From: Roseovarius nitratireducens
Lineage (GTDB): Bacteria > Pseudomonadota > Alphaproteobacteria > Rhodobacterales > Rhodobacteraceae
Assembly (NCBI RefSeq): GCF_002925845.1
Contig: NZ_PDNI01000087.1
Coordinates: 29,874-93,873, forward strand
DNA: 64,000 nt
Direction of reading: 5' to 3'
Position 1 is the stretch's first letter. Each line of letters starts with the position of its first letter. Below the pieces are notes generated by a model. It saw only the letters and a list, made by a program, of their open reading frames with translations. It ran no database searches and was not told the origin of the DNA. A program made the position numbers and the translations under genes. Positions 38,260 through 47,507 of the stretch are shown one piece after another.

Positions 38260-39372
38260 TCAGCCGATGAGGCTCGCGTCCCTGCCCAGCCGCTCATAAT
38301 GGCGCTTGAGCCGGTGCAGCGCGATGCGCAGCACGATCTTGGCCGACCGCGCCGACCAGCCCATCTTCTTCTCGGCGGCCTCCAGCCCCTCGAGATAGCA
38401 GCAGCAACGCAGCGCCACGTCGCCCAGCCCGGGGCCGAGCTCGCGCAGCGCGCCGATGAGGCGCGCGCGCGCCGCCTCGGCACCAAACCCTGGCGCGTCG
38501 GGAGGCGCGGGCGGCTCGCCCGCATGGCTGAGGAAGTGATCCCAGTTCTGGGCGATGCGCGGGGCCATCTGCGCGAGTTCGAAATCCTCGCGCAGGCGTT
38601 CTCCTGCGTTGACCAGATCGGGATCGAGAAACCGCTTGCCGTCCTTGTCGCGCCGTCGCGCCAACGCCGCGAGCGGCGTGTCGCCAGGGGCAAAGCGCAC
38701 CTGCTTGGGGTTCGCGGGATCGCCGTCCGCATCCGCCCCGTCGAGCACCGCCGCCTCGCGCAGACCGGAGGCGGCGTTTTCGTCCTCGGCAAGCAGTTCC
38801 CCGAGCGTGGCGCGGCCCCTTGCGGTGACGTGGTAGCGCGAGATTCGGCCGGGATTGTCGCAGGCGATCCAGTCCTTGAGCGCCAGCGCCTCGGCCACCT
38901 CGCGATCGACCACGGCGGTGCGGGTGGGCTGGCCTGTGCCGGTGTCGCGCACCACCACGGCCTTGTCCATCTCCGAGGCCACGGCGAGCCGCGCGCCGGT
39001 TTCGCAAAGCCGGCGCAGCACGCGCCGTGCCTCGCGCCTGAGCCGCGCCTCGCTGAGGGTCGTAGTGTCGTCTTCGGTCGGGCTGTGGGGGGTAGCGGTC
39101 ATGCGGGCCTCCAAGGTTGGGGAACCGGCTTTCCTTGCATGACCGACGATGCAGCCTAGCCGCCGCAACGCATCGTCCACCAGCAGGTCGTCGCGCCGCG
39201 TCTCGAACGCCCGGATCTGGCGCAGCACGGTCGAGGCATGCCGCCCCGACCGCCGCGCCAGCGCACGGATGGACGCGCCGCTCTCGATATGCGCAAGGTA
39301 GTGGACCGCGGCCTCGGGCACCCAGGAGGGCACCCTTGGCAAGGTGGGTTTTGTCATAAGCTGCTCTTGCAT
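38260..39372 (-). CDS. HTH protein, probably DUF6456 family
   Basis: A 370-residue protein that is conserved in Rhodobacteraceae as far as I recall. The N-terminus holds a helix-turn-helix (SGASIRALARRSGRHASTVLRQIRAFETRRDDLLVDDAL). The middle resembles a winged helix (EALALKDWIACDNPGRISRYHVTARGRATLGELLAE), and the C-terminus has LGDVALRCCCYLEGLEAAEKKMGWSARSAKIVLRIALHRLKRHYE, which looks like a second HTH. It is a likely DNA-binding regulator of unknown role. GGGGAA precedes the ATG at 39372; ATG at 39357 is an alternative. Confidence 0.75.
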   Translation of the reverse strand: MQEQLMTKPTLPRVPSWVPEAAVHYLAHIESGASIRALARRSGRHASTVLRQIRAFETRRDDLLVDDALRRLGCIVGHARKAGSPTLEARMTATPHSPTEDDTTTLSEARLRREARRVLRRLCETGARLAVASEMDKAVVVRDTGTGQPTRTAVVDREVAEALALKDWIACDNPGRISRYHVTARGRATLGELLAEDENAASGLREAAVLDGADADGDPANPKQVRFAPGDTPLAALARRRDKDGKRFLDPDLVNAGERLREDFELAQMAPRIAQNWDHFLSHAGEPPAPPDAPGFGAEAARARLIGALRELGPGLGDVALRCCCYLEGLEAAEKKMGWSARSAKIVLRIALHRLKRHYERLGRDASLIG

Positions 39373-39422
39373 CGCGGTTCCCCGATTTACGGCCTGAGGA
39401 CGGTCCCGGGCACCGGGACAAT

Positions 39423-39443
39423 TTGTCCACAGGCTTATCCACA
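39423..39443 (+). promoter_or_regulatory. Pair of DnaA boxes
   Basis: TTGTCCACA (39423-39431) and TTATCCACA (39435-39443) are direct repeats 12 bases apart. The second is a perfect match to the E. coli consensus TTATNCACA and the first has one change. They lie in the 254-base gap between the divergent DUF6456- and DUF6477-like genes, next to AT-rich sequence. Confidence 0.7.
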
Positions 39444-39626
39444 TGGTCAGATCAACTTAAACGTGCAAAGATTACCGGTTCGTTAACTGTTTCCAGAAAT
39501 TAAACTTTCGTTGACAAACCATGAACAATGCCTGTGCCCGCCGCACGCTGCATCCGGCCTGCGCGCAACACCCCGTCCAACCGTGCCACGGTGGCCCGGC
39601 AGGTTCGCAGAAAGGGAGTTTGGGCC

Positions 39627-39953
39627 ATGCAGGAAATTAATCGAAAGCTCGGCGCGCTGCGCCGCCCGCCGCTCTTGGTGCGCGCCGCGCGGCTGGGCGT
39701 GCCGGGCTACGTGCGGGGCACGGCGCTGCCGCGGCTGATCGGGCCGGGGCCGCTGCCAACGGCGCGCGAGGCGCTCGCCCGGCTGATCGAGATCGAGCGC
39801 GCGCAGGATGCGGCGCGCCGGGGCGGCGCGGTGACGTACCGCGCCGCGCATCACGTGGCGGTGCTCATCGCGGTGATGGGCGAGGCGCGGCTGCTGGACC
39901 GCGAGGCTCAGGAGAACGCGTCGGGCATCGATTCCTTGCGCCTGGCCACGTAA
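39627..39953 (+). CDS. Small conserved protein, probably DUF6477 family
   Basis: A 108-residue protein with Arg/Leu-rich helices (KLGALRRPPLLVRAARLGVPGYVRGTALPRLIG; AVTYRAAHHVAVLIAVMGEARLLDREAQ). It has a good AAAGGGAG site before the ATG. Its last 46 bases overlap the 3' end of the mttB-like gene on the other strand. The pairing with the DUF6456-like gene across DnaA boxes suggests common control. No function is known to me. Confidence 0.65.
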   Translation: MQEINRKLGALRRPPLLVRAARLGVPGYVRGTALPRLIGPGPLPTAREALARLIEIERAQDAARRGGAVTYRAAHHVAVLIAVMGEARLLDREAQENASGIDSLRLAT

Positions 39954-41455
39954 TCGGAGAGCGCCTCGTTGATGGCCGGGTCGAGCGCGGGCTGCTGGTA
40001 GTCGGTGAGCAGTTTCTTGACCCGCGCGTTGGCGAGCGCCATCGTGTCGCGACCGCCCTCGTCGATCCACGTCTCGTAAGGCTTGTAATCGAGCAGGTCA
40101 GAGCGCCAGAACGCCGTCTTGAAATTGGCCTGGGTATGCGCGCAACCGAGATAGTGACCGCCCGGCCCCACCTCGCGGATCGCGTCCATCGCTTGGCCGT
40201 TTTCGTCCATGTAGACGCCTTTGGCGAGATGGTGCAGCACGCCGAGCTGATCGGCGTCCATCACGAACTTCTCGAACGAGGCAACCAGCCCGCCCTCCAG
40301 CCAGCCGCAGGAATGCAGCATGAAATTGACACCCGACAGCAGCCCCATGTTGAGGCTGTTGGCGGTCTCGTAGGCGGCCTGCGCATCGGGCAGCTTGGAG
40401 CCGGTGAACGAGCCCGCCGAGCGGTATGGCAGCCGCAGCCGCCGCGCGAGCTGGCCCATGCCATAGGTGATGTGGGCGGCCTCGGGCGTCCCGAACGTGG
40501 GCGCGCCGCTGTTCATGTCGATGGAGGTGACAAAGGCCCCCGCGATCACCGGCGCGCCGGGGCGGATGAGCTGGGAATAGGCGATGCCGGCAAGCACCTC
40601 GGCCAGCACCTGCGTCAGCGTGCCCGCGACCGTGGTCGGCGCCATCGCGCCACCGACGATGAAGGGCGAGATGATGCAGGCCTGGTTGTTGGAGGCGTAA
40701 ACCTCGAGCGAGCCCATCATCACGTCGTCAAACGTCATCGGCGAGTTGACGTTGATGAGGTTGGTCATCACCGTGTTGTCGCGCACGAAATCCTCGCCGA
40801 AGAGCAACCCGGCCATATCGACGCTGTCCTGCGCGCGGCTGGGCTCGGTGACCGAGCCCATGAACGGCTTGTCCGACAGGGTCATGTGCGCGTGAAGCAT
40901 GTCCAGATGGCGCTTGTTCACGGGGACGTCGGTCGGCTCGCACACCGTGCCGCCGGAATGGTGCAGCCATTTCGACATGTAGCCCAGCCGCACGAAGTTG
41001 CGGAAATCCTCGAGCGTGGCATAGCGGCGGCCATGCTCCATGTCATGCACGAAGGGCGGGCCGTAGACCGGCGCGAGCACGAGGTTGCGCCCGCCGATCT
41101 CGACCGAGCGGGCAGGGTTGCGCGCGTGCTGGGTGAATTGCGAGGGCGCGGTGGCGATCAGTTGACGCGCCAGCCCGCGGGGCAGGCGCACCCGCTCGCC
41201 CTGAACGTCCGCACCCGCCTGTCGCCAGCGTTCGAGCGCGGCGGGGTTCTGCACGAAATTGACGCCGATCTCCTCGAGCACGGTCTCGGCGTTGTGCTCG
41301 ATGATCTCGAGCGCCTCTTCGGAGAGAATCTCGAAATTGGGAATGTTGCGCTCGATATATCGCGCCGTCTCGACGCTCACGGCGGTGCGCTCCGCGCGGC
41401 GCGCGGCCCCGCCACCGCCCCGTGCCCGCCTGCTGCGCGCTGATGCTTCTGCCAT
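39908..41455 (-). CDS. Trimethylamine methyltransferase (MttB) family protein, non-pyrrolysine
   Basis: A 515-residue MttB-superfamily methyltransferase that reads through without an in-frame amber codon, so it lacks pyrrolysine. Such homologues demethylate quaternary amines such as glycine betaine and pass the methyl to a corrinoid protein. Blocks include FEILSEEALEIIEHNAETVLEEIGV, GPPFVHDMEHGRRYATLEDF and MDADQLGVLHHLAKGVYMDENGQAMDAIREVGPGGHYLG. No corrinoid-protein gene is nearby. Confidence 0.87.
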   Translation of the reverse strand: MAEASARSRRARGGGGAARRAERTAVSVETARYIERNIPNFEILSEEALEIIEHNAETVLEEIGVNFVQNPAALERWRQAGADVQGERVRLPRGLARQLIATAPSQFTQHARNPARSVEIGGRNLVLAPVYGPPFVHDMEHGRRYATLEDFRNFVRLGYMSKWLHHSGGTVCEPTDVPVNKRHLDMLHAHMTLSDKPFMGSVTEPSRAQDSVDMAGLLFGEDFVRDNTVMTNLINVNSPMTFDDVMMGSLEVYASNNQACIISPFIVGGAMAPTTVAGTLTQVLAEVLAGIAYSQLIRPGAPVIAGAFVTSIDMNSGAPTFGTPEAAHITYGMGQLARRLRLPYRSAGSFTGSKLPDAQAAYETANSLNMGLLSGVNFMLHSCGWLEGGLVASFEKFVMDADQLGVLHHLAKGVYMDENGQAMDAIREVGPGGHYLGCAHTQANFKTAFWRSDLLDYKPYETWIDEGGRDTMALANARVKKLLTDYQQPALDPAINEALSDYVARRKESMPDAFS

Positions 41456-41665
41456 GAGTGCCCCCTTTGTGTTCGTGCCTGTCCACGCCAACCGTCCAGC
41501 CCGCGTTCCAGCGGGTATTTGTGCGTTTTTAACTTGTTGCCTGACGTGTCCGGTGGCGTATAGCGGCGCGTTGGGGGGAAAAGCGACATCGTTGCCGGGC
41601 TGGGCCACCGCCGGCACGATGACATCCTCTTGCGCAGACATGGCGCGCGTTCTACTAGGCTGGCC

Positions 41666-43234
41666 ATGAGCCAGCCAATGCACGACCGCCTTCTCATCAT
41701 CGACTTCGGCAGCCAGGTGACGCAGCTTATCGCGCGCCGCCTGCGCGAATTGAACGTCTATAGCGAAATCCACCCCTACCAGAACGTGACCGAGGCGCTG
41801 CTCGCAGAGATCGCGCCGCGTGCGGTGATTTTTTCCGGCGGGCCCGATAGCGTCACGCGCACAGGCAGCCCGCGCCCGCCGCAGGCCGTCTATGACCTGG
41901 GCGTGCCGATCCTTGGCATCTGCTATGGCCAGCAGGTGATGATGCAAGACCTCGGCGGGCGGGTCGAGGCGGGCGAGCACGCCACCGCCGAGTTCGGGCG
42001 CGCCTGGATCACGCCCTCGGGGCTGCAAAGCGAGTTTCTCGACGGCTGGTTCGCGGACGGAACGCGCGAACAGGTCTGGATGAGCCACGGCGACCATGTC
42101 TCTGAAGTCGCGCCCGGTTTCGAGGTTCTGGGCACCTCTCCCGGCGCGCCGTTTGCCATCACCGCCGACCGCGAACGCCGCTATTACGCGGTGCAATTCC
42201 ACCCCGAGGTGCACCACACGCCCAATGGCCGGCGACTCTACGAGAATTTCGTGCGGCTGGCGGGCTTTGCTGGCGACTGGACGATGGGCGCCTACCGCGA
42301 AGAGGCGATTGCGAAAATCCGCGAGCAGGTGGGCGACCGCAAGGTGATCTGCGGGCTGTCCGGCGGGGTCGACAGCTCTGTCGCGGCGGTGCTGTTGCAC
42401 GAGGCGATCGGCGATCAGCTAACCTGCGTGTTCGTGGATCACGGGCTCTTGCGCCTCAACGAGGCCGAGGAAGTGGTCTCGATGTTTCGCGACCATTACA
42501 ACATCCCGCTCATCCATGCCGACGAGTCAGAGCTTTTCCTGGGTGAACTTGACGGCGTAAGCGACCCGGAGACAAAGAGAAAGATCATCGGTCGGCTGTT
42601 CATCGACGTGTTCCAGAAATACGCGGGCGAGATCGACGGCGCGGAGTTTCTGGCCCAAGGCACGCTCTACCCCGACGTGATCGAGAGCGTCAGCTTCTCG
42701 GGCGGGCCATCGGTCACGATCAAGAGCCACCATAACGTCGGCGGCCTGCCCGAGAAGATGGGGCTGAAACTGGTCGAGCCGCTGCGCGAGTTGTTCAAGG
42801 ACGAGGTGCGCGCGCTGGGCCGCGAACTTGGCCTGCCGGAGCATTTCATCGGTCGTCACCCCTTTCCCGGCCCCGGCCTCGCCATCCGCTGCCCGGGCGA
42901 GATCACCCGCGAGAAGCTGGAAATCCTGCGCAAGGCCGATGCCGTCTATATCGACCAGATTCGCAAGCATGGTCTCTATGACGAGATATGGCAGGCGTTC
43001 GTCGCCATCCTGCCGGTGCGCACCGTCGGCGTGATGGGCGACGGGCGGACCTATGATTTCGCCTGCGCCCTGCGCGCAGTGACGAGCGTGGACGGCATGA
43101 CGGCGGATTACTACCCGTTCTCCCACGACTTCCTCGGCGAGACCGCGACGCGCATCATCAACGAGGTCAAGGGCATCAACCGCGTCACCTATGACGTGAC
43201 CTCGAAGCCGCCGGGGACCATCGAATGGGAGTGA
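41666..43234 (+). CDS. guaA: GMP synthase (glutamine-hydrolysing)
   Basis: A 522-residue enzyme that converts XMP to GMP. The N-terminal class I glutaminase has its nucleophile in [10 protein letters not shown] and its His/Glu in [11 protein letters not shown]. The ATP-PPase P-loop is [10 protein letters not shown], and the dimerisation domain ends [13 protein letters not shown]. The start at 41666 ([20 protein letters not shown]) is chosen by family likeness. Confidence 0.97.
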   Translation: MSQPMHDRLLIIDFGSQVTQLIARRLRELNVYSEIHPYQNVTEALLAEIAPRAVIFSGGPDSVTRTGSPRPPQAVYDLGVPILGICYGQQVMMQDLGGRVEAGEHATAEFGRAWITPSGLQSEFLDGWFADGTREQVWMSHGDHVSEVAPGFEVLGTSPGAPFAITADRERRYYAVQFHPEVHHTPNGRRLYENFVRLAGFAGDWTMGAYREEAIAKIREQVGDRKVICGLSGGVDSSVAAVLLHEAIGDQLTCVFVDHGLLRLNEAEEVVSMFRDHYNIPLIHADESELFLGELDGVSDPETKRKIIGRLFIDVFQKYAGEIDGAEFLAQGTLYPDVIESVSFSGGPSVTIKSHHNVGGLPEKMGLKLVEPLRELFKDEVRALGRELGLPEHFIGRHPFPGPGLAIRCPGEITREKLEILRKADAVYIDQIRKHGLYDEIWQAFVAILPVRTVGVMGDGRTYDFACALRAVTSVDGMTADYYPFSHDFLGETATRIINEVKGINRVTYDVTSKPPGTIEWE

Positions 43235-43301
43235 CGGCTGACGCGCTGCCTGCGGCGAACGCGCTCTGGCGCGCGTGCCAGGGGCATTGAGGGGGCATGC
43301 G

Positions 43302-44123
43302 ATGCGGCACGTAATCGCAAGATGGCGGCGGGGAATCGAGGTGGCGCGGCTGGCGCGCGGGCGCGTCGCGCAGCGTGCCGCGGACCCGGACGCCTTGCAG
43401 GGCTTCGCGGCCTCGATACGCGACGCCTGCGCGGCGGTGCCCCTGGTGCGGGTCGGCGGCGGGGGTGACGGGGGCTATTTGCTGCCCGATGATTTCGAGG
43501 GCATCCGCCACTGTTTCTCGCCCGGCGTCGACGTCACCGCCCGTTTCGAAGAAGAGATCGCGCGCAACCACGGCATCCGATCCTTCATGGCCGATGCGAG
43601 CGTCGAGCGCGCGCCGCTCGAAAATCCGCTCTTCGAGTTCGACCGCCGCTTTCTAGGGGCGCAGAGTGATGAGACCTTCATTACCCTGGGCGACTGGGTG
43701 CGCGACAAGCTGGGCGAAGAGGCGGATGACGACCTGCTGTTGCAGATGGATATCGAGGGCGCAGAATTCGACGTTCTGATCGAGAGCGATGCCGCCCTGC
43801 TGCGCCGGTTCCGCATGATGGTGATCGAGTTTCACGGGATGGAACGGATTTTCGAACGTCACGGCCTGCCGCTCTTGCGCGCCATGTTTGCCAAGCTGCA
43901 CCGGGATTTCGCCATCGTGCACATGCACGCCAACAATTGCTGCGGTATTGCCACGTGCCGCGGCATGGGTATCCCGCGGGTTTTCGAGATCACCTACCTG
44001 CGGCGCGACCGGCTGCCCGCCGGGGCCGCGACCGGCGCGCTGCACCTGCCCCACGCGCTCGACCGGCCCAACGTGGCCGACACGCCCGATATCGCCATGC
44101 CCGAGATATGGTGGCGCGCGTGA
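43302..44123 (+). CDS. FkbM-like methyltransferase
   Basis: A 273-residue protein that resembles FkbM-type SAM methyltransferases. RVGGGGDGGYLLPDDFEGIRHCFSPGVDVTARFEEEIA corresponds to the SAM-binding start, and LLLQMDIEGAEFDVLIESDAALLRRFRMMVIEFHG contains the family D-x-E-G-x-E motif. GAGGGGGC precedes the ATG. The target (sugar, lipid or small molecule) is unknown. Its stop overlaps the next start as GTGA. Confidence 0.7.
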   Translation: MRHVIARWRRGIEVARLARGRVAQRAADPDALQGFAASIRDACAAVPLVRVGGGGDGGYLLPDDFEGIRHCFSPGVDVTARFEEEIARNHGIRSFMADASVERAPLENPLFEFDRRFLGAQSDETFITLGDWVRDKLGEEADDDLLLQMDIEGAEFDVLIESDAALLRRFRMMVIEFHGMERIFERHGLPLLRAMFAKLHRDFAIVHMHANNCCGIATCRGMGIPRVFEITYLRRDRLPAGAATGALHLPHALDRPNVADTPDIAMPEIWWRA

Positions 44124-44386
44124 TCCGCCTGACCGGCACCATGTCCTGCGCGCCCGACGAGGCCGCGGCCGTCCGCGACGCGCTGCCCGACCATGTCCGG
44201 CTCACGCGACAAGAGCCGGGCTGTCTGTCCTTTGACATCACCGAGACCGCGCCGGGCGTGTTCTCGGTCTCCGAGCGGTTTGCCGACCGCGACGCGTTCG
44301 ACGCCCATCAGGCCCGCACCCGCGAGAGCGGCTGGTGGCAGGTCACGGGCCACATGGCGCGCGATTTCGCACTGGACGGGGAATGA
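44120..44386 (+). CDS. Antibiotic biosynthesis monooxygenase-like (ABM) protein
   Basis: An 88-residue single-domain protein of the ABM/quinol monooxygenase type: IRLTGTMSCAPDEAAAVRDALPDHVRLTRQEPGCLSFDITETAPGVFSVSERFADRDAFDAHQARTRES. It has no cofactor-binding motif, as is normal for the family. The GTG start at 44120 overlaps the previous stop; ATG at 44108 is the alternative. Its stop overlaps the next start (ATGA). Confidence 0.8.
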   Translation: MIRLTGTMSCAPDEAAAVRDALPDHVRLTRQEPGCLSFDITETAPGVFSVSERFADRDAFDAHQARTRESGWWQVTGHMARDFALDGE

Positions 44387-45285
44387 CCTTCGTCCCTGCC
44401 CCGCCGCATGCCGATTCCGCTGCCGTGCTGCGGGCGGGGCTGTGGATGCTGGGGGCGGTGGTGTCGTTCTCGTCGATGGCGGTCGCCGGTCGCGCTGTCA
44501 GCTTCGAGCTCGATACCTTCGAGATCATGATGTATCGCAGCGTCGTGGGTTTTGTCTTCGTGCTCGGCGTGGCGCGGATCACCGGCCATGCGCGCAGCAT
44601 CACCCTGCGCTCGCCGGGGCTGCACCTCGTGCGCAACGTCAGCCATTTCACCGGGCAGAACCTGTGGTTCTATGCCATCACGATGATCCCGCTGGCGCAG
44701 GTTTTCGCGCTGGAATTCACCGCGCCCCTGTGGGTGTTGGTGCTGTCGCCGCTGCTGCTGGGCGAGCGGATGACGCGGGTGCGCGCGCTGGCCGCGATCA
44801 TCGGCTTCTCCGGTATCCTGATCGTCGCACGCCCGACCGCCGAGACGGTCAACGCGGGCACGCTCGCCGCCGCTGCCGCCGCGATCGGTTTTGCCGGCTC
44901 GATCCTCGCCACCAAGCGGCTGACACGGACCGAGAGCCTGACCTGTATCCTGTTCTGGATGACCGGCACGCAGATCGTGTTCGGCCTCGTTTGCGCAGGC
45001 GTTGACGGCGATATCGCGCTGCCCTCGCCTGCCTCCCTGCCCTGGCTGGTCGTGATCGGCTGCGCGGGGTTGATGGCGCATGTGTGTCTGACAACCGCGC
45101 TCTCCATCGCACCGGCCACCGTGGTCACGCCGGTGGATTTCCTGCGCCTGCCGCTGATCGCGGTGATCGGCCTCATGGTCTATGGCGAGGCGATAGACGC
45201 ATGGGTGCTGATCGGCGCCGGTGTGATTTTTGGCGCGAATTACCTAAACCTGTGGGTCGAAACACGAAAACGTTACCGAACGTGA
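44383..45285 (+). CDS. EamA-family (DMT) transporter
   Basis: A 300-residue inner-membrane protein with ten hydrophobic helices in two EamA repeats (AGLWMLGAVVSFSSMAVAGRAV ... and AAAAAAIGFAGSILATKRL ...). A central AEFTAPLWVLVLSPLLLGE-type motif (here LEFTAPLWVLVLSPLLLGE) is typical of this group. It is coupled to the ABM gene by a 4-base overlap. Substrate unknown. Confidence 0.88.
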   Translation: MTFVPAPPHADSAAVLRAGLWMLGAVVSFSSMAVAGRAVSFELDTFEIMMYRSVVGFVFVLGVARITGHARSITLRSPGLHLVRNVSHFTGQNLWFYAITMIPLAQVFALEFTAPLWVLVLSPLLLGERMTRVRALAAIIGFSGILIVARPTAETVNAGTLAAAAAAIGFAGSILATKRLTRTESLTCILFWMTGTQIVFGLVCAGVDGDIALPSPASLPWLVVIGCAGLMAHVCLTTALSIAPATVVTPVDFLRLPLIAVIGLMVYGEAIDAWVLIGAGVIFGANYLNLWVETRKRYRT

Positions 45286-45358
45286 ACGGATTCACGCAAA
45301 AACTGTGTCATGCGAGCCACCGCCCAACTCATGTGCATTTGTGACGCGGCGTCAAAGA

Positions 45359-45386
45359 TTGACCGGGGGGGGTGTAACGGTAGTGT
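45359..45386 (+). promoter_or_regulatory. Possible promoter and palindrome before the FadL-type gene
   Basis: TTGACC (45359-45364) and TAGTGT (45381-45386) are 16 bases apart and lie 33 bases before the start codon. A 13-base palindrome TGACGC-G-GCGTCA (45342-45354) is directly upstream and could be an operator. AGGAGGAGAGGG is a strong ribosome-binding site. Confidence 0.4.
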
Positions 45387-45418
45387 GACCGCCAATCATC
45401 CAGGAGGAGAGGGACACC

Positions 45419-46498
45419 ATGAAGAAATTCACATTGGCCGCCGCAGCAGCCTGCCTTGCAGCCGGGAGCGCACATGCCGCCAGCATTCAGCGCCATGGGG
45501 ACCGGTCGCAAATCCTCTTCGAAGAGGGTGAGCGCTACTTCGAGTTTTCCGTGACGAACGTGTCGCCCAGTATCAGCGGCACCGGCACCGGACCGTTTGC
45601 AGGGGCTCAGTCTGGTGATATCACACCGAGCTACCAGACGTACCATTTCGGCTACAAACAGGACATCAACGAAAAGCTCACCTTTGCGATCGTAAGCACA
45701 AACCCGGTCGGCGCTGACGTATCCTATCCGGCCAAGCCCTATCCGTTCGCGACGTCAACGGCGGAAATCAATTCACTCGCCCTGACCGGGTATCTCAAGT
45801 ACCAGATGAACGACAAGGTCAGCGTCTACGGCGGCCTGCGCCTGCAGTCGCTCGACGGCAACGTGGACCTCGGGGTGGCTCCTCCGGCAGTCTACTCGCT
45901 GGACGTGGACAAGGACTACCGGCTTGGTTATGTGCTTGGCGGTGCCTACGAGGTGCCAGAGATCGCGCTGCGCCTGGCCGTTACCTACGAATCCAAAATC
46001 GAGCACGAGTTCAGGGACAATAACGGGGACTCCTTTGACGTGGAGATCCCGCAGGCGGTCACGCTGCATGCGCGCTCCGGTGTCGCCAAGAACACAATGG
46101 TCTTCGGCTCTGCACGCTGGCAGGAATGGTCCAAGTTCCAGGTTGGCGCGCCGGATTTTTTGACGAACCCGCTGAACCCGCAAAATCTGCCCATCGCCTC
46201 CGGCACTGGGGACTACTGGACCTATGAGCTCGGTGTCGGACACAGGTTTTCCAAGAGCTGGTCCGGGGCACTCATCTTGGGCTATGAGCCCGACAACGGA
46301 AAGCTGACGGGCAACCTCGAAGGCCGTGACGGTTTTACCAGCTACGGCGCTGCGATAACCTATACTGCCGAGGCATTCGACGTGACCATGGGCGTGCGGT
46401 ACTATGATATTGGCTCGGCCACCACGACGACCATCGGCTCGAACTTCTCGAACAACGATGCGCTCGCCACGGGCATCAAGGTCGGTTTTCGCTTCTGA
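45419..46498 (+). CDS. OmpP1/FadL-type outer-membrane transport protein
   Basis: A 359-residue beta-barrel. A signal peptide MKKFTLAAAAACLAAGSAHA is followed by a domain that resembles FadL/TodX (HFGYKQDINEKLTFAIVSTNPVGADVSYP, LTGYLKYQMNDKVSVYGGLRLQSL). The chain ends in Phe as outer-membrane barrels do. It is shorter than E. coli FadL (about 420 residues). It probably takes up fatty acids or other hydrophobic compounds. Its codon use is less GC-biased than its neighbours. Confidence 0.85.
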   Translation: MKKFTLAAAAACLAAGSAHAASIQRHGDRSQILFEEGERYFEFSVTNVSPSISGTGTGPFAGAQSGDITPSYQTYHFGYKQDINEKLTFAIVSTNPVGADVSYPAKPYPFATSTAEINSLALTGYLKYQMNDKVSVYGGLRLQSLDGNVDLGVAPPAVYSLDVDKDYRLGYVLGGAYEVPEIALRLAVTYESKIEHEFRDNNGDSFDVEIPQAVTLHARSGVAKNTMVFGSARWQEWSKFQVGAPDFLTNPLNPQNLPIASGTGDYWTYELGVGHRFSKSWSGALILGYEPDNGKLTGNLEGRDGFTSYGAAITYTAEAFDVTMGVRYYDIGSATTTTIGSNFSNNDALATGIKVGFRF

Positions 46499-46523
46499 GC
46501 CTCCGTGATCCGATGCACCTCGC

Positions 46524-46552
46524 CCCCGCCCCCTCACCGGGGCGGGGTTTTT
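46524..46552 (+). terminator. Rho-independent terminator after the FadL-type gene
   Basis: CCCCGCCCC (46524-46532) pairs perfectly with GGGGCGGGG (46539-46547) and is followed by TTTTT. Confidence 0.9.
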
Positions 46553-46624
46553 CGTGCGCGGGCCTTGCCATTTCGCCGGTGACGCCGCAGTTAATGGCAC
46601 CGACACGCCAACGGAGCCCCGAGC

Positions 46625-47488
46625 ATGATCTACGATACCGCCCAAGCCTGGATGCGTGCACCCCGCAAGCGGGTGCTGTTTTACGGCATGTCGGGGCTGG
46701 GCAAGACCCATGTCTCGCAGATGTTGCGCGACGCGGGTGGCTGGTTTCACTACTCGATAGATTACCGCATCGGCACGCGCTACATGGGCGAGCTGATCGT
46801 CGATAACGCCAAGACGCACGCCATGCAGGTGCCGTTCCTGCGCGATCTGCTGTTGTCGGACTCGATCTATATCGGCTCCAACATCACGTTTCACAACCTC
46901 GCCCCCGTCTCGACCTACCTTGGCAAACCGGGCGATCCGGCCAAGGGCGGCATGCCCATCGACGAATACCGCCGTCGGCAGGAACAATTCCGGCAGGCGG
47001 AGATCAACGCGCTGATGGATACCGGCTATTTCATCGAGCGCGCCGAGCGGCTCTATGGCTATCCGAATTTCATCTGCGATACCGGCGGGTCGATCTGCGA
47101 ATGGGTGGACGGCGACGACCCGGGCGATCCGCTGCTGAGCGAACTCGCTCGGCACTGTCTGCTGGTCTATATCGAGGGGTCCGAGGCGCATACCGCCGAA
47201 CTCGTTCGCCGCTTCGATCGCGCGCCCAAGCCGATGGCCTACCAGCCCGAATTTCTCGCCCGAATGTGGGAGGAATACCTGAGAGAAAACAACTGTAAAG
47301 CGGACGAAGTTGATCCCGATGCCTTCATCCGCTGGACCTACGCGCGCGCGCTCGCGCACCGCCAGCCGCGTTACGAGCGAATGGCCAAATGGGGTGTGCG
47401 CGTGAGTGCCGACGAGGTGGCGCAAGCGACCGACGCCGCCCGTTTCGACGCGCTCATCGCCACCGCCATCGAGCGCCGCGCCGACTGA
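46625..47488 (+). CDS. P-loop ATPase/kinase-like protein
   Basis: A 287-residue protein with a Walker A motif GMSGLGKTH (21-29) after the strand VLFY. A following [23 protein letters not shown] could be a substrate-binding segment. [14 protein letters not shown] and [19 protein letters not shown] look like core strands. The fold suggests a small-molecule kinase, but the substrate is unknown. It is upstream of metA with 19 bases between them. Confidence 0.75.
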   Translation: MIYDTAQAWMRAPRKRVLFYGMSGLGKTHVSQMLRDAGGWFHYSIDYRIGTRYMGELIVDNAKTHAMQVPFLRDLLLSDSIYIGSNITFHNLAPVSTYLGKPGDPAKGGMPIDEYRRRQEQFRQAEINALMDTGYFIERAERLYGYPNFICDTGGSICEWVDGDDPGDPLLSELARHCLLVYIEGSEAHTAELVRRFDRAPKPMAYQPEFLARMWEEYLRENNCKADEVDPDAFIRWTYARALAHRQPRYERMAKWGVRVSADEVAQATDAARFDALIATAIERRAD

Positions 47489-47507
47489 TCCCCGAGGACC
47501 ACCGACC

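Noticed and set aside
39373-39626. Chromosome origin at the DnaA-box pair
   Set aside because: Only two boxes are present, and dnaA, parAB, gidA, hemE or rho are not nearby.
39908-41455. Pyrrolysine-containing MttB
   Set aside because: The reading frame is complete without an in-frame TAG, so it is a non-Pyl homologue.
41630-41665. Upstream extension of guaA
   Set aside because: The family begins at [15 protein letters not shown]; the extra 12 residues do not match.
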